From the NCBI GenBank assembly GCA_022795735.1, contig JAAWHG010000011.1, forward strand, positions 1 through 59,455: a stretch of DNA of 59,455 nt, written 5' to 3'. Numbering within the stretch: the stretch's first letter is position 1; each line of letters starts with the position of its first letter. The DNA is from Oscillospiraceae bacterium. GTDB lineage: Bacteria; Bacillota; Clostridia; Oscillospirales; Oscillospiraceae. The translations under genes were made by a program, and so were the position numbers. Under the pieces are notes generated by a model. It ran no database searches and was not told where the DNA came from. It saw only the letters and a program-made list of their open reading frames with translations. This document shows, piece by piece, positions 42,358 to 50,599 of this stretch.

Positions 42358-43290
42358 ATGAAACGAGCCATAGTCACAGGTGCTACCAGTTTAATTGGTA
42401 TAGCGCTAATCCAAAAGCTGCTGGAAGAGGGGAGGGAAGTCTATGCGATTACCCGTCCCGGAAGTACCAGAAAAAAGGACGTTCTGAAGCTGAAACCGAC
42501 TGCGTTTATAGAAGCAGAGCTGGATGAATTGGACCGAATTGAGTTGTTATCAGACTCTTGTGAGGTACTGTTTCACATCGGCTGGTCCAGCGATTTTCCG
42601 GAGCCCCGGTTCAATTTACAAGGACAATTACAAAATGTGACCTATGCAGAAAAAGCGCTTGATCTCGCGCATCGCTACGGCTGTGGCAGCTTTTTGTCAA
42701 TTGGGAGTCAGGCTGAATGCGGAAGGATTGATGGTTGTATTACGCCGGATACGCCAAGCCATCCGGAAAATGCCTATGCAATTGCGAAAACGGTTGCCAG
42801 CGCTAAGTTGCAGAGCAAATGCGAGACGTTTGGAATGAGGTTTTGCTGGCCGAGGTTACTGAGCACGTATGGACCGTATGATAGGGCGCATACGTTGGTT
42901 ATGCAGTGTACCCGTGCTTCTCTGACAGGACAGGCGATTGAACTGACTTCTGGGGAACAGATTTGGGATTATATTTATGTGGGGGATGTTGCCCATGCAA
43001 TCTACTGTATCGCGGAGCAAGGAAAGCACGGAAAAAAGTATCCAATTGGTTCCGGGTGTGCGCGAAGCCTGCGAAGTTATATAAAAGAGATTGCAGAGGT
43101 TGCAGGTGGTATGCATATTTTAGAAGGCCTTGGAAAGCGGCCTTACGCAGATGGACAGGTAATGAATTTACTGGCTGATCTTTCCGAATTGACGAGTGAT
43201 ACGGGTTTTTCCTGTAAAACAGATTTTCGGACAGGGATTCAGAAGACCGTGAGGTATATGAAGGAACAAGATAGCGAACTACGGCTGTAG
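42358..43290 (+). CDS. NAD(P)-dependent SDR, sugar reductase/epimerase (RfbJ/YerF-like)
   Basis: 310 residues from the ATG at 42358 (AAAGGGGA upstream). Rossmann motif AIVTGATSLIGIALI, SIGSQAECG in the active-site strand and NAYAIAKT (YxxxK) near 140, then WPRLLSTYGPYDRA. It resembles the short reductases that finish CDP-3,6-dideoxyhexoses (abequose synthase RfbJ, YerF). In this operon it could reduce the keto group on the branch introduced by the TPP enzyme, or the C4 ketone. The exact reaction is not decidable from the sequence. Confidence 0.8.
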   Translation: MKRAIVTGATSLIGIALIQKLLEEGREVYAITRPGSTRKKDVLKLKPTAFIEAELDELDRIELLSDSCEVLFHIGWSSDFPEPRFNLQGQLQNVTYAEKALDLAHRYGCGSFLSIGSQAECGRIDGCITPDTPSHPENAYAIAKTVASAKLQSKCETFGMRFCWPRLLSTYGPYDRAHTLVMQCTRASLTGQAIELTSGEQIWDYIYVGDVAHAIYCIAEQGKHGKKYPIGSGCARSLRSYIKEIAEVAGGMHILEGLGKRPYADGQVMNLLADLSELTSDTGFSCKTDFRTGIQKTVRYMKEQDSELRL

Positions 43291-43319
43291 AGTTTGAAAC
43301 AGGTAAGAGGTATGAAGCG

Positions 43320-44465
43320 GTGCGCAAAACAAATGCCCCCACTCGGGGGGGGGGGAGGGTAAACGTTCCCCTCGCTTCCAATGCAGAAATAGATTTCATG
43401 AAACTGATTGCAAGTATTACGATTGTGTTTCATCACAGCATATACGCGACCAATACCGAGAGTTCCCGGATTTGGACCGGCGGTTATATGTCTGTGGCGT
43501 TTTTCTTTTGCATATCAGGATATTTGATGTCCAGAAGTGCATTTCGTGCAGGTCCTTGCTCTCAATCGGAATTAGGGCGTGAGACTGTAAAATTTATGCT
43601 GCGAAAAATAAAAAATATCTTACCCTGGTATCTTTTCGCCTGGATTTCTTCTTATATTATTTTGTGTGCATATTATGGATTTGACCTGCGTACACAGGCA
43701 AAAATGTTGGGCGAGTCGCTATTTCCAACATTACTTGTATACATGGCGGGCTTTGACGGTTTTGAGGTCGTAGGGGCGGTCTGGTATCTTTCCGCGATGT
43801 ATTTGTGCATGCCGGTGATTTATGTGTTCTTGCGCACAAAAAAAGACTTGTTTGTATGGGTGGCTGCGCCACTACTCACCTTGTTTTTATATGGATATAT
43901 ACACAAGGCATATGGAGGCTTTGGGATAGGGACGATTTGGATTGGATTTTGCTATGGCGGCGTTATCTTTGCCGCAGCCGGGCTGCTGTGCGGCTGTTTC
44001 TGTTTTGGTGTTTCAGAGTGGCTGAGGCGGCAGCGATTAACAAAGTTTAGCTGTATTTTGATTAGTTTTTTGGACATGGGGACATTTATAGTCTGCCTCA
44101 TACTGATGCAGATACGTCCGGATGGGGCCATAAATGCAACGATGGCGTTCTTGTTTGCGGTTGTGGTGACGGCATCTTTCAGTGGAAAAAGTTACACCAC
44201 GAATTTTTTTAACCGTTTTTGCAACAGCGCGTTGATACGGAAGTTTAGTATTGCGGTATATCTATGTCATGGCAGGGTGGCATTGATTTTAACAAAGTAT
44301 TTTCCGGATATTGAAAGCTATGAGGTGCGGCTCTCATTGTATTTGGTGGCTTCGTTCCTACTCAGCGTTTTGTGTGTGGTCATTGTGGAGTTGGTGAGAA
44401 GTTGCTGTCGGGAGCGTGGACGCATGGCATTCTATTATCTGTTTTTTGAAAAAGAAAAGAGATGA
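43320..44465 (+). CDS. Acyltransferase 3 family membrane protein, phase-variable start
   Basis: 381 residues with about ten membrane helices. EIDFMKLIASITIVFHHS near residues 23-40 is the acyltransferase-3 opening motif with its conserved His; SVAFFFCISGYLM and VWYLSAMYLCMPV follow. It would O-acetylate the glycan at the membrane. Codons 9-13 include a G11 tract. As sequenced, the frame is open from the GTG at 43320, while an ATG at 43312 in another frame ends at TAA 43360. If the tract were G12 or G9 the ATG frame would join the enzyme; at G10 or G13 neither start would. RBS-like AGG elements precede both starts. This is a likely on/off or rate switch. Confidence 0.85.
   Translation: MRKTNAPTRGGGRVNVPLASNAEIDFMKLIASITIVFHHSIYATNTESSRIWTGGYMSVAFFFCISGYLMSRSAFRAGPCSQSELGRETVKFMLRKIKNILPWYLFAWISSYIILCAYYGFDLRTQAKMLGESLFPTLLVYMAGFDGFEVVGAVWYLSAMYLCMPVIYVFLRTKKDLFVWVAAPLLTLFLYGYIHKAYGGFGIGTIWIGFCYGGVIFAAAGLLCGCFCFGVSEWLRRQRLTKFSCILISFLDMGTFIVCLILMQIRPDGAINATMAFLFAVVVTASFSGKSYTTNFFNRFCNSALIRKFSIAVYLCHGRVALILTKYFPDIESYEVRLSLYLVASFLLSVLCVVIVELVRSCCRERGRMAFYYLFFEKEKR
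43345..43355 (+). repeat. Poly-G tract G11 at the start of the acyltransferase gene
   Basis: Eleven G following CCCCCACTC, within codons 9-12 of the GTG-initiated frame. The position at the 5' end of a surface-modifying gene is the classical site for phase variation. Confidence 0.9.
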
Positions 44466-44471
44466 TGATGT

Positions 44472-45599
44472 ATGACGAAAAAGCGCAATGGTGAGATTGA
44501 GGTGCTACGGCTGTTTTTTACAATCGCGGTTCTGATTTTTCACTCTCAATTTGTATCAAATGGCGATACATATCCAATGTTTCACGGCGGCTGGCTTGGA
44601 GTTGAATTTTTTTTCCTCGTGTCCGGATATTTGATGGCAGCATATGAGGACCGTCTTCCAGCGTTAACAGATCACAGGAAAATAGGGTCCGATACAGCGA
44701 GTTGTGTATTGCGCAAGGCGGAGATATTATATCCATATATGGCATTTGCGATAGTCGCTAATCTTTTGGGATGGAGAGCCTTTACAAATGGTATGACTTT
44801 TCCGCCCTTTGCCGCCGGTGAGCTGAAGGGCTTTGCGAGTAGCCTGCTGAACTTTATATTTCCATACTCTTTAGGCTATAAAGACTATTCTTATTTGGGA
44901 TATTCATGGTATTTATCTGCTATGATATGGGGAATGATGCTTATTTTTCCTCTGCTTCGCCGTAACCGCAATTTATTTTATTGTGTGCTTGCACCAGTAT
45001 TCGTTGCGTTTGGACTGGGGTATTATTCTGGGCATTACGATATCTTAGGTTTTGTTTATGCGAACGGAGACCTGCTTTCTGGAGGATTGATCCGAGGAAT
45101 TGCGGAAATGTCCATGGGATGCCTATGCTATAAAATTTCTAAAAAGTTTGCTGGGGGGGGGATTCTATCAAAAAACGGGAGAATTGCTATAACAATATTC
45201 GAAATTATCTGCTTTTCAATAGTGTCATACCGAGTGGTTTTTTTCCAGGAAGATGGTGTCCTGGATTACATCATTTTTTTCCTGATGGCAATTGTTGTGA
45301 CCATTGCTTTTAGCGGACAAAGCATGTTGGCCTTTCAGATTAGTGGGAGATTGGCGAGTCTCTCAGGAAAATTCAACTTGGCCCTCTATTTAAACTCCAA
45401 CTGTTGGAGTTACATGACTGCCAGGGCATGGCCAGAGATGTGTTATTGGAAAGCGACTGCAGTCTATCTGTGTATGACGCTTGTTTCAGCACTGGTGTGC
45501 ATGGGGGTATGTGACGGACTCCAAATGCTTTGGAAAGCAAAAGTAAAAGAAAAAATGTGTAAATTCCTTTTGACGAATGCCCCAAGAGGTGGGCAATAG
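44472..45599 (+). CDS. Second acyltransferase 3 family membrane protein
   Basis: 375 residues, about ten helices. EIEVLRLFFTIAVLIFHS near residues 8-25 carries the conserved motif and His, followed by GWLGVEFFFLVSGYLMA and YSWYLSAMIWGMML. It is a paralogue of the preceding gene, whose stop is 6 bases upstream, so the two may modify different positions. A G9 tract at codons 228-230 (KFA-GGG-ILS) lies in a loop two-thirds along the protein; slippage would remove the last helices and probably inactivate it. Confidence 0.88.
   Translation: MTKKRNGEIEVLRLFFTIAVLIFHSQFVSNGDTYPMFHGGWLGVEFFFLVSGYLMAAYEDRLPALTDHRKIGSDTASCVLRKAEILYPYMAFAIVANLLGWRAFTNGMTFPPFAAGELKGFASSLLNFIFPYSLGYKDYSYLGYSWYLSAMIWGMMLIFPLLRRNRNLFYCVLAPVFVAFGLGYYSGHYDILGFVYANGDLLSGGLIRGIAEMSMGCLCYKISKKFAGGGILSKNGRIAITIFEIICFSIVSYRVVFFQEDGVLDYIIFFLMAIVVTIAFSGQSMLAFQISGRLASLSGKFNLALYLNSNCWSYMTARAWPEMCYWKATAVYLCMTLVSALVCMGVCDGLQMLWKAKVKEKMCKFLLTNAPRGGQ
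45153..45161 (+). repeat. Poly-G tract G9 in the second acyltransferase gene
   Basis: Nine G read as three Gly codons. Flanks TTGCT-G9-ATTC resemble those of the G10 tract (TTGC-G10-ATTTC). Confidence 0.75.
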
Positions 45600-45645
45600 T
45601 ACCGGGGCAGGGTAGTTAAAAATGTAATTGGTGCGGAGGATAAAA

Positions 45646-46680
45646 ATGTCGAATGGCATTCAGTGGGTTGGCGAAAAAATTCAAACGTTAAAACGTGTTG
45701 GACCAGGCGGAGCCTATCACAGACTGATGTATAAATGGATCAGCAGGGAGCGGCATAGATGCTTTGGAACAGAGAATCCTGAGCGCACATTCTATGTAAT
45801 CCGCGGAATTGACCATGAATGCAAGCATTATTGCGGTGTACCGCTCAACCTCTTAGCAATTCACAGCTATGTACTTTCGCATTTGCTTTACGCGCAGCAA
45901 AAGGGGTTGTTACCAGTGATTGACCAGCGGGGTGATCCTGTCAATAATCGGGAGTCCTACCCAATCAACGGCACGAATAATCCCTGGGAGTATTTCTGGA
46001 GGCAGCCGGTTCCGTATACCCTTGAGGAGGTGTATGACAGCCGGCATGTGGTTTTATCCAAACGGAGTTGGTATGAGCCTGGCAACCTGGGCTATTCTAT
46101 AGCGTCGCATCAGGATTTAGAGACGATACAGGGCTATTATAAGCTTTCTTCACAGATTCCGCTTAACGAGGTAACCCGGAAGTATATCGACGAATGGCTC
46201 CAGAAGCTCTTTTGCAATCGCGGCCGGATTTTAGGGGTATCCCTGCGCCGGGGTGGACATGCCAGAGCAGATCATTGCTATGCGCCTAACCATCCGATTC
46301 AGCCAGAGCCGGAGGAATTGGCTGCTATTGTTGTCAAGCGGCTCAAAGAATGGAATATGGATGCTGTGTTTCTGACTACAGAGGAAGAATTATATATTGA
46401 GCTTTTTCGAAATATTTTTGGTGACAGGCTGATCTGTCTGCCCAGAGTACGCTATCACGGATGGAGGGCCTACCCATCGGATCAAGATCCCTTGTATTTG
46501 CCGGGGCAGCGTTACCAGACGGCGCTGGACTATCTGACGGAGATGGAGCTTTTATCGGTATGCAGCGGACTGATTGGATCCATTACGAGTGGTCTGCGGT
46601 ATGCAATTATACAGAACAACGGGAAATTTGAGCATTTGGAAATTTTGGATTGCGGCAGACATCCGCCTTCGGTAAAATAA
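45646..46680 (+). CDS. Glycosyltransferase of fucosyltransferase-like fold
   Basis: 344 residues from the ATG at 45646, with GGAGGA 5 bases upstream. Related to the last third of the large transferase at 35287-38199 (ENPERTFYVIRGID, LLPVIDQRGDP, NPWEYFWRQPVPYTLEEVYDS). GVSLRRGGHARADHCY near 207 resembles the basic donor-binding motif of GT23/NodZ and protein O-fucosyltransferases, and VCSGLIGSITSG near 308 the end of the active site. It would use a GDP- or similar activated sugar; no GDP-fucose genes are here. Last gene of the operon. Confidence 0.7.
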   Translation: MSNGIQWVGEKIQTLKRVGPGGAYHRLMYKWISRERHRCFGTENPERTFYVIRGIDHECKHYCGVPLNLLAIHSYVLSHLLYAQQKGLLPVIDQRGDPVNNRESYPINGTNNPWEYFWRQPVPYTLEEVYDSRHVVLSKRSWYEPGNLGYSIASHQDLETIQGYYKLSSQIPLNEVTRKYIDEWLQKLFCNRGRILGVSLRRGGHARADHCYAPNHPIQPEPEELAAIVVKRLKEWNMDAVFLTTEEELYIELFRNIFGDRLICLPRVRYHGWRAYPSDQDPLYLPGQRYQTALDYLTEMELLSVCSGLIGSITSGLRYAIIQNNGKFEHLEILDCGRHPPSVK

Positions 46681-46685
46681 CAGAA

Positions 46686-46739
46686 AATTGCAAATAAAAT
46701 GCTCCTCCACGGTAAAGGAGGAGCATTTTATTTGCAATT
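46686..46739. terminator. Operon-end bidirectional terminator
   Basis: A 23-bp perfect stem (46686-46708 with 46717-46739), 8-base loop. The stem contains an A-rich outer left arm and a T-rich outer right arm, so it can terminate from both directions. Confidence 0.9.
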
Positions 46740-46793
46740 ATGCGATAACAGGTGAAAGAACCGTCAACATTTAAACAACTGAGAAAAAAGGGG

Positions 46794-47792
46794 TTATTTA
46801 ACGGCCTCTGAAACCGCGACGGCTACGGCGACAGTAGCGCCCACCATGGGGTTGTTGCCCATGCCCAGGAAGCCCATCATCTCCACGTGGGCGGGGACGG
46901 AGCTGGAACCGGCGAACTGCGCGTCGGAGTGCATCCGGCCCATGGTGTCGGTCATGCCATAGGAAGCGGGGCCGGCGGCCATATTGTCGGGATGCAGGGT
47001 ACGGCCCGTACCGCCGCCCGAGGCCACCGAGAAATACTTTTTGCCTTGCTCAACGCATTCCTTCTTGTAGGTGCCCGCGACGGGGTGCTGGAACCGGGTG
47101 GGGTTGGTGGAGTTGCCGGTGATGGAGACGTCCACGCCCTCCAGGTGCATAATGGCCACGCCCTCGCGCACATCGTCTGCGCCGTAGCAGCGGACGTTGG
47201 CACGCTCGCCGTCGGAGTAACGAATCTCCTTGACCACGTTGACCTTGCCGGTGGCATAGTCAAATTGCGTCTGGACATAGGTGAAGCCGTTGATGCGGGA
47301 AATGATCTGCGCCGCATCTTTGCCCAAGCCGTTGAGAATGACACGCAGGGGAGACTTGCGGGCCTTGTTGGCGTTGCGGACGATGCCAATGGCGCCCTCG
47401 GCGGCCGCGAAAGACTCATGACCGGCCAGGAAGGCAAAGCACTGGGACTCGTCGCTCAGCAGCATTGCGCCCAGATTGCCGTGTCCCAAACCGACCTTAC
47501 GGTCGTCGGCGACGGAACCGTCAATACAGAAGGCCTGGAGGCCCTCGCCGATGGCTTTGGCGGCGTCGGCGGCCGACTTGACGCCCTTTTTCAGCGCGAT
47601 AGCCGCGCCCACACAGTAGGCCCAACAGGCGTTTTCAAAGCAAATGGGCTGGATGCCCTTGACAATTTCATAGGGGTCGAAACCCTTGTCCTGGCACATC
47701 TTGCGGCAGGTCTCAATGTCGGCGATGCCATACTGAGCGAGGACGCCGTTGATTTTGTCGATTCTTCTCTCGTAGCTTTCAAACAATGCCAT
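46794..47792 (-). CDS. GGGtGRT protein
   Basis: 332 residues. Named for the conserved ASGGGTGRTLHPDN motif, seen here near residue 255; other conserved stretches are KVGLGHGNLGAMLLSDESQCFAFLAGHESF and GFLGMGNNPMVGA at the end. The family's biochemical role is not established. It is encoded 17 bases after a NifU-like scaffold gene, an arrangement I recall as common in Clostridia, which suggests an iron-sulfur-dependent function. Three cysteines (residues 29, 51 and 60 region) lie near the N-terminus. Confidence 0.9.
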   Translation of the reverse strand: MALFESYERRIDKINGVLAQYGIADIETCRKMCQDKGFDPYEIVKGIQPICFENACWAYCVGAAIALKKGVKSAADAAKAIGEGLQAFCIDGSVADDRKVGLGHGNLGAMLLSDESQCFAFLAGHESFAAAEGAIGIVRNANKARKSPLRVILNGLGKDAAQIISRINGFTYVQTQFDYATGKVNVVKEIRYSDGERANVRCYGADDVREGVAIMHLEGVDVSITGNSTNPTRFQHPVAGTYKKECVEQGKKYFSVASGGGTGRTLHPDNMAAGPASYGMTDTMGRMHSDAQFAGSSSVPAHVEMMGFLGMGNNPMVGATVAVAVAVSEAVK

Positions 47793-47809
47793 TTCGTTGT
47801 CCTCCTCTC

Positions 47810-48502
47810 TTATTCGTGCCGCGGGTCAATATATTTTGCCGCCGAATCAAACTGGCCGTAGTGCCCCTTGGCCTTTTCCAGCGCCTCGTTGGCGTCGTCG
47901 CCCTTCTTGATGAAGTCCATCATCTTGCCGAGGTTCACAAACTCATAGCCGATGATTTCGTCGTCCTTGTTCAGCGCGACGCGGGTGCAGTAGCCCTCGG
48001 CCATCTCCAGATAGCGGGGCCCCTTTTCCTTGGTGGCGAACATGGTGCCGACCTGGGAACGCAGGCCCTTGCCCAAATCCTCCAGGCTGGCGCCGACGGC
48101 CAGACCGCCCTCGGAGAACGCGGATTGGGTGCGCCCGTAGACGATCTGCAAAAACAGCTCGCGCATGGCGGTGTTGATGGCATCGCACACCAGGTCGGTG
48201 TTCAGCGCCTCCAAAATGGTCTTGCCAATCAAGATTTCAGAGGCCATCGCGGCGGAATGGGTCATGCCGGAACAGCCCAGGGTTTCCACCAGGGCCTCCT
48301 CAATGATGCCGTTTTTGACGTTGAGGGTCAGCTTGCACGCGCCCTGCTGCGGGGCGCACCAGCCCACGCCGTGGGTAAAGCCGCTGATGTCCTCAATCTG
48401 CTTGGCCTGGACCCATTTTCCCTCTTCCGGGATGGGCGCCGGGCCATGGTATGCCCCCTTGGCGACGGGGCACATGCGCTGTACTTCTGCCGAGTAGATC
48501 AT
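47810..48502 (-). CDS. NifU-like iron-sulfur cluster scaffold protein
   Basis: 230 residues from the ATG at 48502 (AAAGGAAG upstream). The N-terminal part has conserved cysteines in RMCPVAKGAYHGP, GWCAPQQGACKLTLNV and ETLGCSGMTHSAAMASEILIGKTI, resembling the IscU/NifU scaffold fold. The C-terminal third (EKGPRYLEMAEGYCTRVALN) is specific to this subfamily. It probably assembles a cluster for its partner, the GGGtGRT protein. It is not a replacement for general SufU, so a dedicated role is likely. Confidence 0.85.
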   Translation of the reverse strand: MIYSAEVQRMCPVAKGAYHGPAPIPEEGKWVQAKQIEDISGFTHGVGWCAPQQGACKLTLNVKNGIIEEALVETLGCSGMTHSAAMASEILIGKTILEALNTDLVCDAINTAMRELFLQIVYGRTQSAFSEGGLAVGASLEDLGKGLRSQVGTMFATKEKGPRYLEMAEGYCTRVALNKDDEIIGYEFVNLGKMMDFIKKGDDANEALEKAKGHYGQFDSAAKYIDPRHE

Positions 48503-48588
48503 GGTATTCTTCCTTTCGCAAGTATTCAAAAGTCCGCCAGCTCAACAGGCAGCTTCCGGTTGCAGAATTACTGAAAATTCAGAAGTAT

Positions 48589-48617
48589 ATTATAGTGTAT
48601 CCGCTTTCCTCTGTCAA
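48589..48617 (-). promoter_or_regulatory. Promoter of the NifU-like/GGGtGRT operon
   Basis: On the minus strand TTGACA (48612-48617) and TATAAT (48589-48594) are perfect, 17 bases apart. Confidence 0.9.
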
Positions 48618-48697
48618 GAATATCAGCGTTGATTTTTTGACCGGAAAGGGAAACGGCGTGTTAACATGTGAATGTCTGGGAACGTGCGCGGAAGCCG

Positions 48698-49327
48698 CTA
48701 TTTCGTGCCGAACACCCGGTCTCCCGCATCTCCCAGCCCCGGTACGATATAAGCGTGTTCATCGAGCTTTTCGTCCATTGCGGCGACGTAGAGTTCCACA
48801 TCCGGATGGTCCCGGCGGATGACCGCGGCGCCCTCGGGGGCAGCGATGATATTCATCAGGGTGATGGTGCGGCAGCCTTCCTCCTTGAGAAATTGGATTG
48901 CCGCGCTGGCGCTTCCGCCGGTGGCAAGCATGGGGTCCACCACAAAGACCCGCCGCTCCGAGATGTCCGCCGGCAGTTTGCAGTAATATTTCACCGGCTC
49001 GTGGGTCTCAGGGTCGCGGTAAAGTCCGATATGGCCTACTTTTGCCGACGGAATCAGATCAATGATGGTGTCCACCATACCGAGCCCCGCCCGCAGGATG
49101 GGGACGACGGCCAGCTTCTTACCGGACAGCACCCGGGCCTTTGCCACCGCGATGGGGGTTTTGACTTCAATATCCTCGGTGGGGAGGTCTCTGGTGGCCT
49201 CATAACACATCAGGGCGGCGATTTCGCCCACCAGCTCGCGAAACTCTTTGACGCCGGTGCGCTCGCTGCGCAGGATGGAAAGCTTGTGCTGGATCAGAGG
49301 ATGATCCATTACGTGCAGCTCACCCAT
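48698..49327 (-). CDS. upp: Uracil phosphoribosyltransferase
   Basis: 209 residues. Salvages uracil with PRPP to UMP. PRPP-binding [15 protein letters not shown] near 127, the N-terminal [10 protein letters not shown] and [12 protein letters not shown] near 79, and [11 protein letters not shown] at the C-terminus are diagnostic. It overlaps the end of tsaB by 8 bases and is the last gene of the tsaE-tsaB-upp operon. An in-frame ATG 18 bases downstream (at 49309, starting MDHPLIQ) is an equally possible start. Confidence 0.95.
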   Translation of the reverse strand: MGELHVMDHPLIQHKLSILRSERTGVKEFRELVGEIAALMCYEATRDLPTEDIEVKTPIAVAKARVLSGKKLAVVPILRAGLGMVDTIIDLIPSAKVGHIGLYRDPETHEPVKYYCKLPADISERRVFVVDPMLATGGSASAAIQFLKEEGCRTITLMNIIAAPEGAAVIRRDHPDVELYVAAMDEKLDEHAYIVPGLGDAGDRVFGTK

Positions 49328-50033
49328 GTTTACTCAGCTCCTCTCGTTTTTTTCGTTCCCGCTCGGCCTGGCTCATGCGGAGATAGGTGGGGACCAACGT
49401 CTCGGGGCCGGCCGGCTCGCCCCGCCGCAGTGCGTTCCACGCGCCAAGGGCGACGCCGGAGGCCCGCTGAAAGCGAAGGTGCTCCGCAGACAGGCGCAGT
49501 CTGGGCAGCTTGTCCCGCAGGGTATTATAGCACAACTCCGCCCCGTCTCCAACTAATATCTTTTCGCCAGGGGTGGCGGCAAGCTGTTCGCCCAGCTCCT
49601 CAATAGAGATAGCGGCGTCTTCCAGCACACGACAGACGCCGTCCACCGTCCGGTAAAAGGCCGCGCAGTAGACCTGGCTTCGCCTGGCGTCCATTGCCGG
49701 GACGATCAGCGCTTCTCGGGGAGCAGCCGACCAGGCCATGGCCTCCAGCGAAGACACGCCCCGGCAGGGAATCTGCCGTCCCCAGGCGAAGCCCTTGGCC
49801 GCCGACACGCCGATGCGTACCCCGGTAAAGCTTCCGGGACCAGCCGCCACCGCCGCGGCGTCAATGCCGGAGGCCGGTATTCCACAGTTTTGAAGCAGGT
49901 CCTCCGCCATTTTCATCAGGGTGCGGCTGTGGGTAAGCCCACTGTTTTGGTAGGATTCCGCTACCAGCCGCCCATCCTCCAGTAAGGCGGCGGAGGCCGC
50001 CTTGGCGGAGGTCTCAAAGGCTAAAATCCGCAA
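49320..50033 (-). CDS. tsaB: tRNA threonylcarbamoyladenosine biosynthesis protein TsaB
   Basis: 237 residues from a TTG at 50033, following GAGGAACG. Structural partner of TsaD in making t6A at position 37 of ANN-decoding tRNAs. [15 protein letters not shown] at the start, LTHSRTLM near 34, [20 protein letters not shown] near 65 and [10 protein letters not shown] are conserved. It overlaps tsaE by 20 bases; the longer frame to 50102 lies within tsaE and is not used. Confidence 0.93.
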   Translation of the reverse strand: MRILAFETSAKAASAALLEDGRLVAESYQNSGLTHSRTLMKMAEDLLQNCGIPASGIDAAAVAAGPGSFTGVRIGVSAAKGFAWGRQIPCRGVSSLEAMAWSAAPREALIVPAMDARRSQVYCAAFYRTVDGVCRVLEDAAISIEELGEQLAATPGEKILVGDGAELCYNTLRDKLPRLRLSAEHLRFQRASGVALGAWNALRRGEPAGPETLVPTYLRMSQAERERKKREELSKHG

Positions 50034-50457
50034 AACGCGTTCCTCCCTCAATCTCGATTTCACGTTCCTGTAATCCGCCGGAGCCGGGCCGGAGCGTAAC
50101 ACGGATCGCGCCGTCCAACGCGCTCTCTGCGTGCTCGCTCCACTCTACGCAGCACACGCCTTCCCGATCCAGATAGTCTTCCCACCCGATGTCGAAAAGC
50201 TCGTCTTCGGAAGAAAGACGGTAGAGATCAAAGTGGAAAAGGGGGAGGCGGCCCGATAGGTATTCGTTGACCAGCGTGTAGGTGGGGCTTGCAACCGGTC
50301 CCGCAATGCCAAGGCCTCGGGCGACGCCTCTGGTGAAAGCGGTCTTTCCTGCGCCCAGCCCGCCATAGAAAGCCACCACATCACCGGGCCGGAGCCGGTT
50401 TCCCAGTTGCATCCCAATTTGTTCGGTCTCCTCTGGGGAATGGGTTAAAAGCTTCAT
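50014..50457 (-). CDS. tsaE: tRNA threonylcarbamoyladenosine biosynthesis ATPase TsaE
   Basis: 147 residues from the ATG at 50457 (GGGAG 9 bases upstream). P-loop ATPase with GGLGAGKTAFTRG near 35 (Walker A), SPTYTLVNEY and FHFDLYRL near 77, and CCVEWSEHAE near 108. It regulates the TsaBD complex by ATP hydrolysis. First gene of the leftward operon with tsaB and upp. Confidence 0.95.
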   Translation of the reverse strand: MKLLTHSPEETEQIGMQLGNRLRPGDVVAFYGGLGAGKTAFTRGVARGLGIAGPVASPTYTLVNEYLSGRLPLFHFDLYRLSSEDELFDIGWEDYLDREGVCCVEWSEHAESALDGAIRVTLRPGSGGLQEREIEIEGGTRFADFSL

Positions 50458-50492
50458 GCCGGTATCTCCCAATCGTGATATTTTTTTTCATT

Positions 50493-50521
50493 ACTATAGC
50501 ATAGGAAGACCGTTTTTGCAA
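50493..50521 (-). promoter_or_regulatory. tsaE-tsaB-upp promoter
   Basis: On the minus strand TTGCAA (50516-50521) and TATAGT (50493-50498), 17 bases apart. Confidence 0.7.
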
Positions 50522-50538
50522 ATTACTTTTCGTATGGG

Positions 50539-50567
50539 TTTACTTTCCGCGTCTGGAATGGTAGAAT
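50539..50567 (+). promoter_or_regulatory. Promoter of the FtsW/RodA-family gene
   Basis: TTTACT (50539-50544) and TAGAAT (50562-50567), 17 bases apart; a moderate match. Confidence 0.55.
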
Positions 50568-50599
50568 ATCAATTGATTATGCGGAAAGGGGGGGCTTTG

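Noticed and set aside
50585..50594. G7 run before the FtsW/RodA-family gene as a phase-variation tract
   Set aside because: It is part of the ribosome binding region, only seven bases long, and not within the coding sequence; spacing effects are possible but weak.
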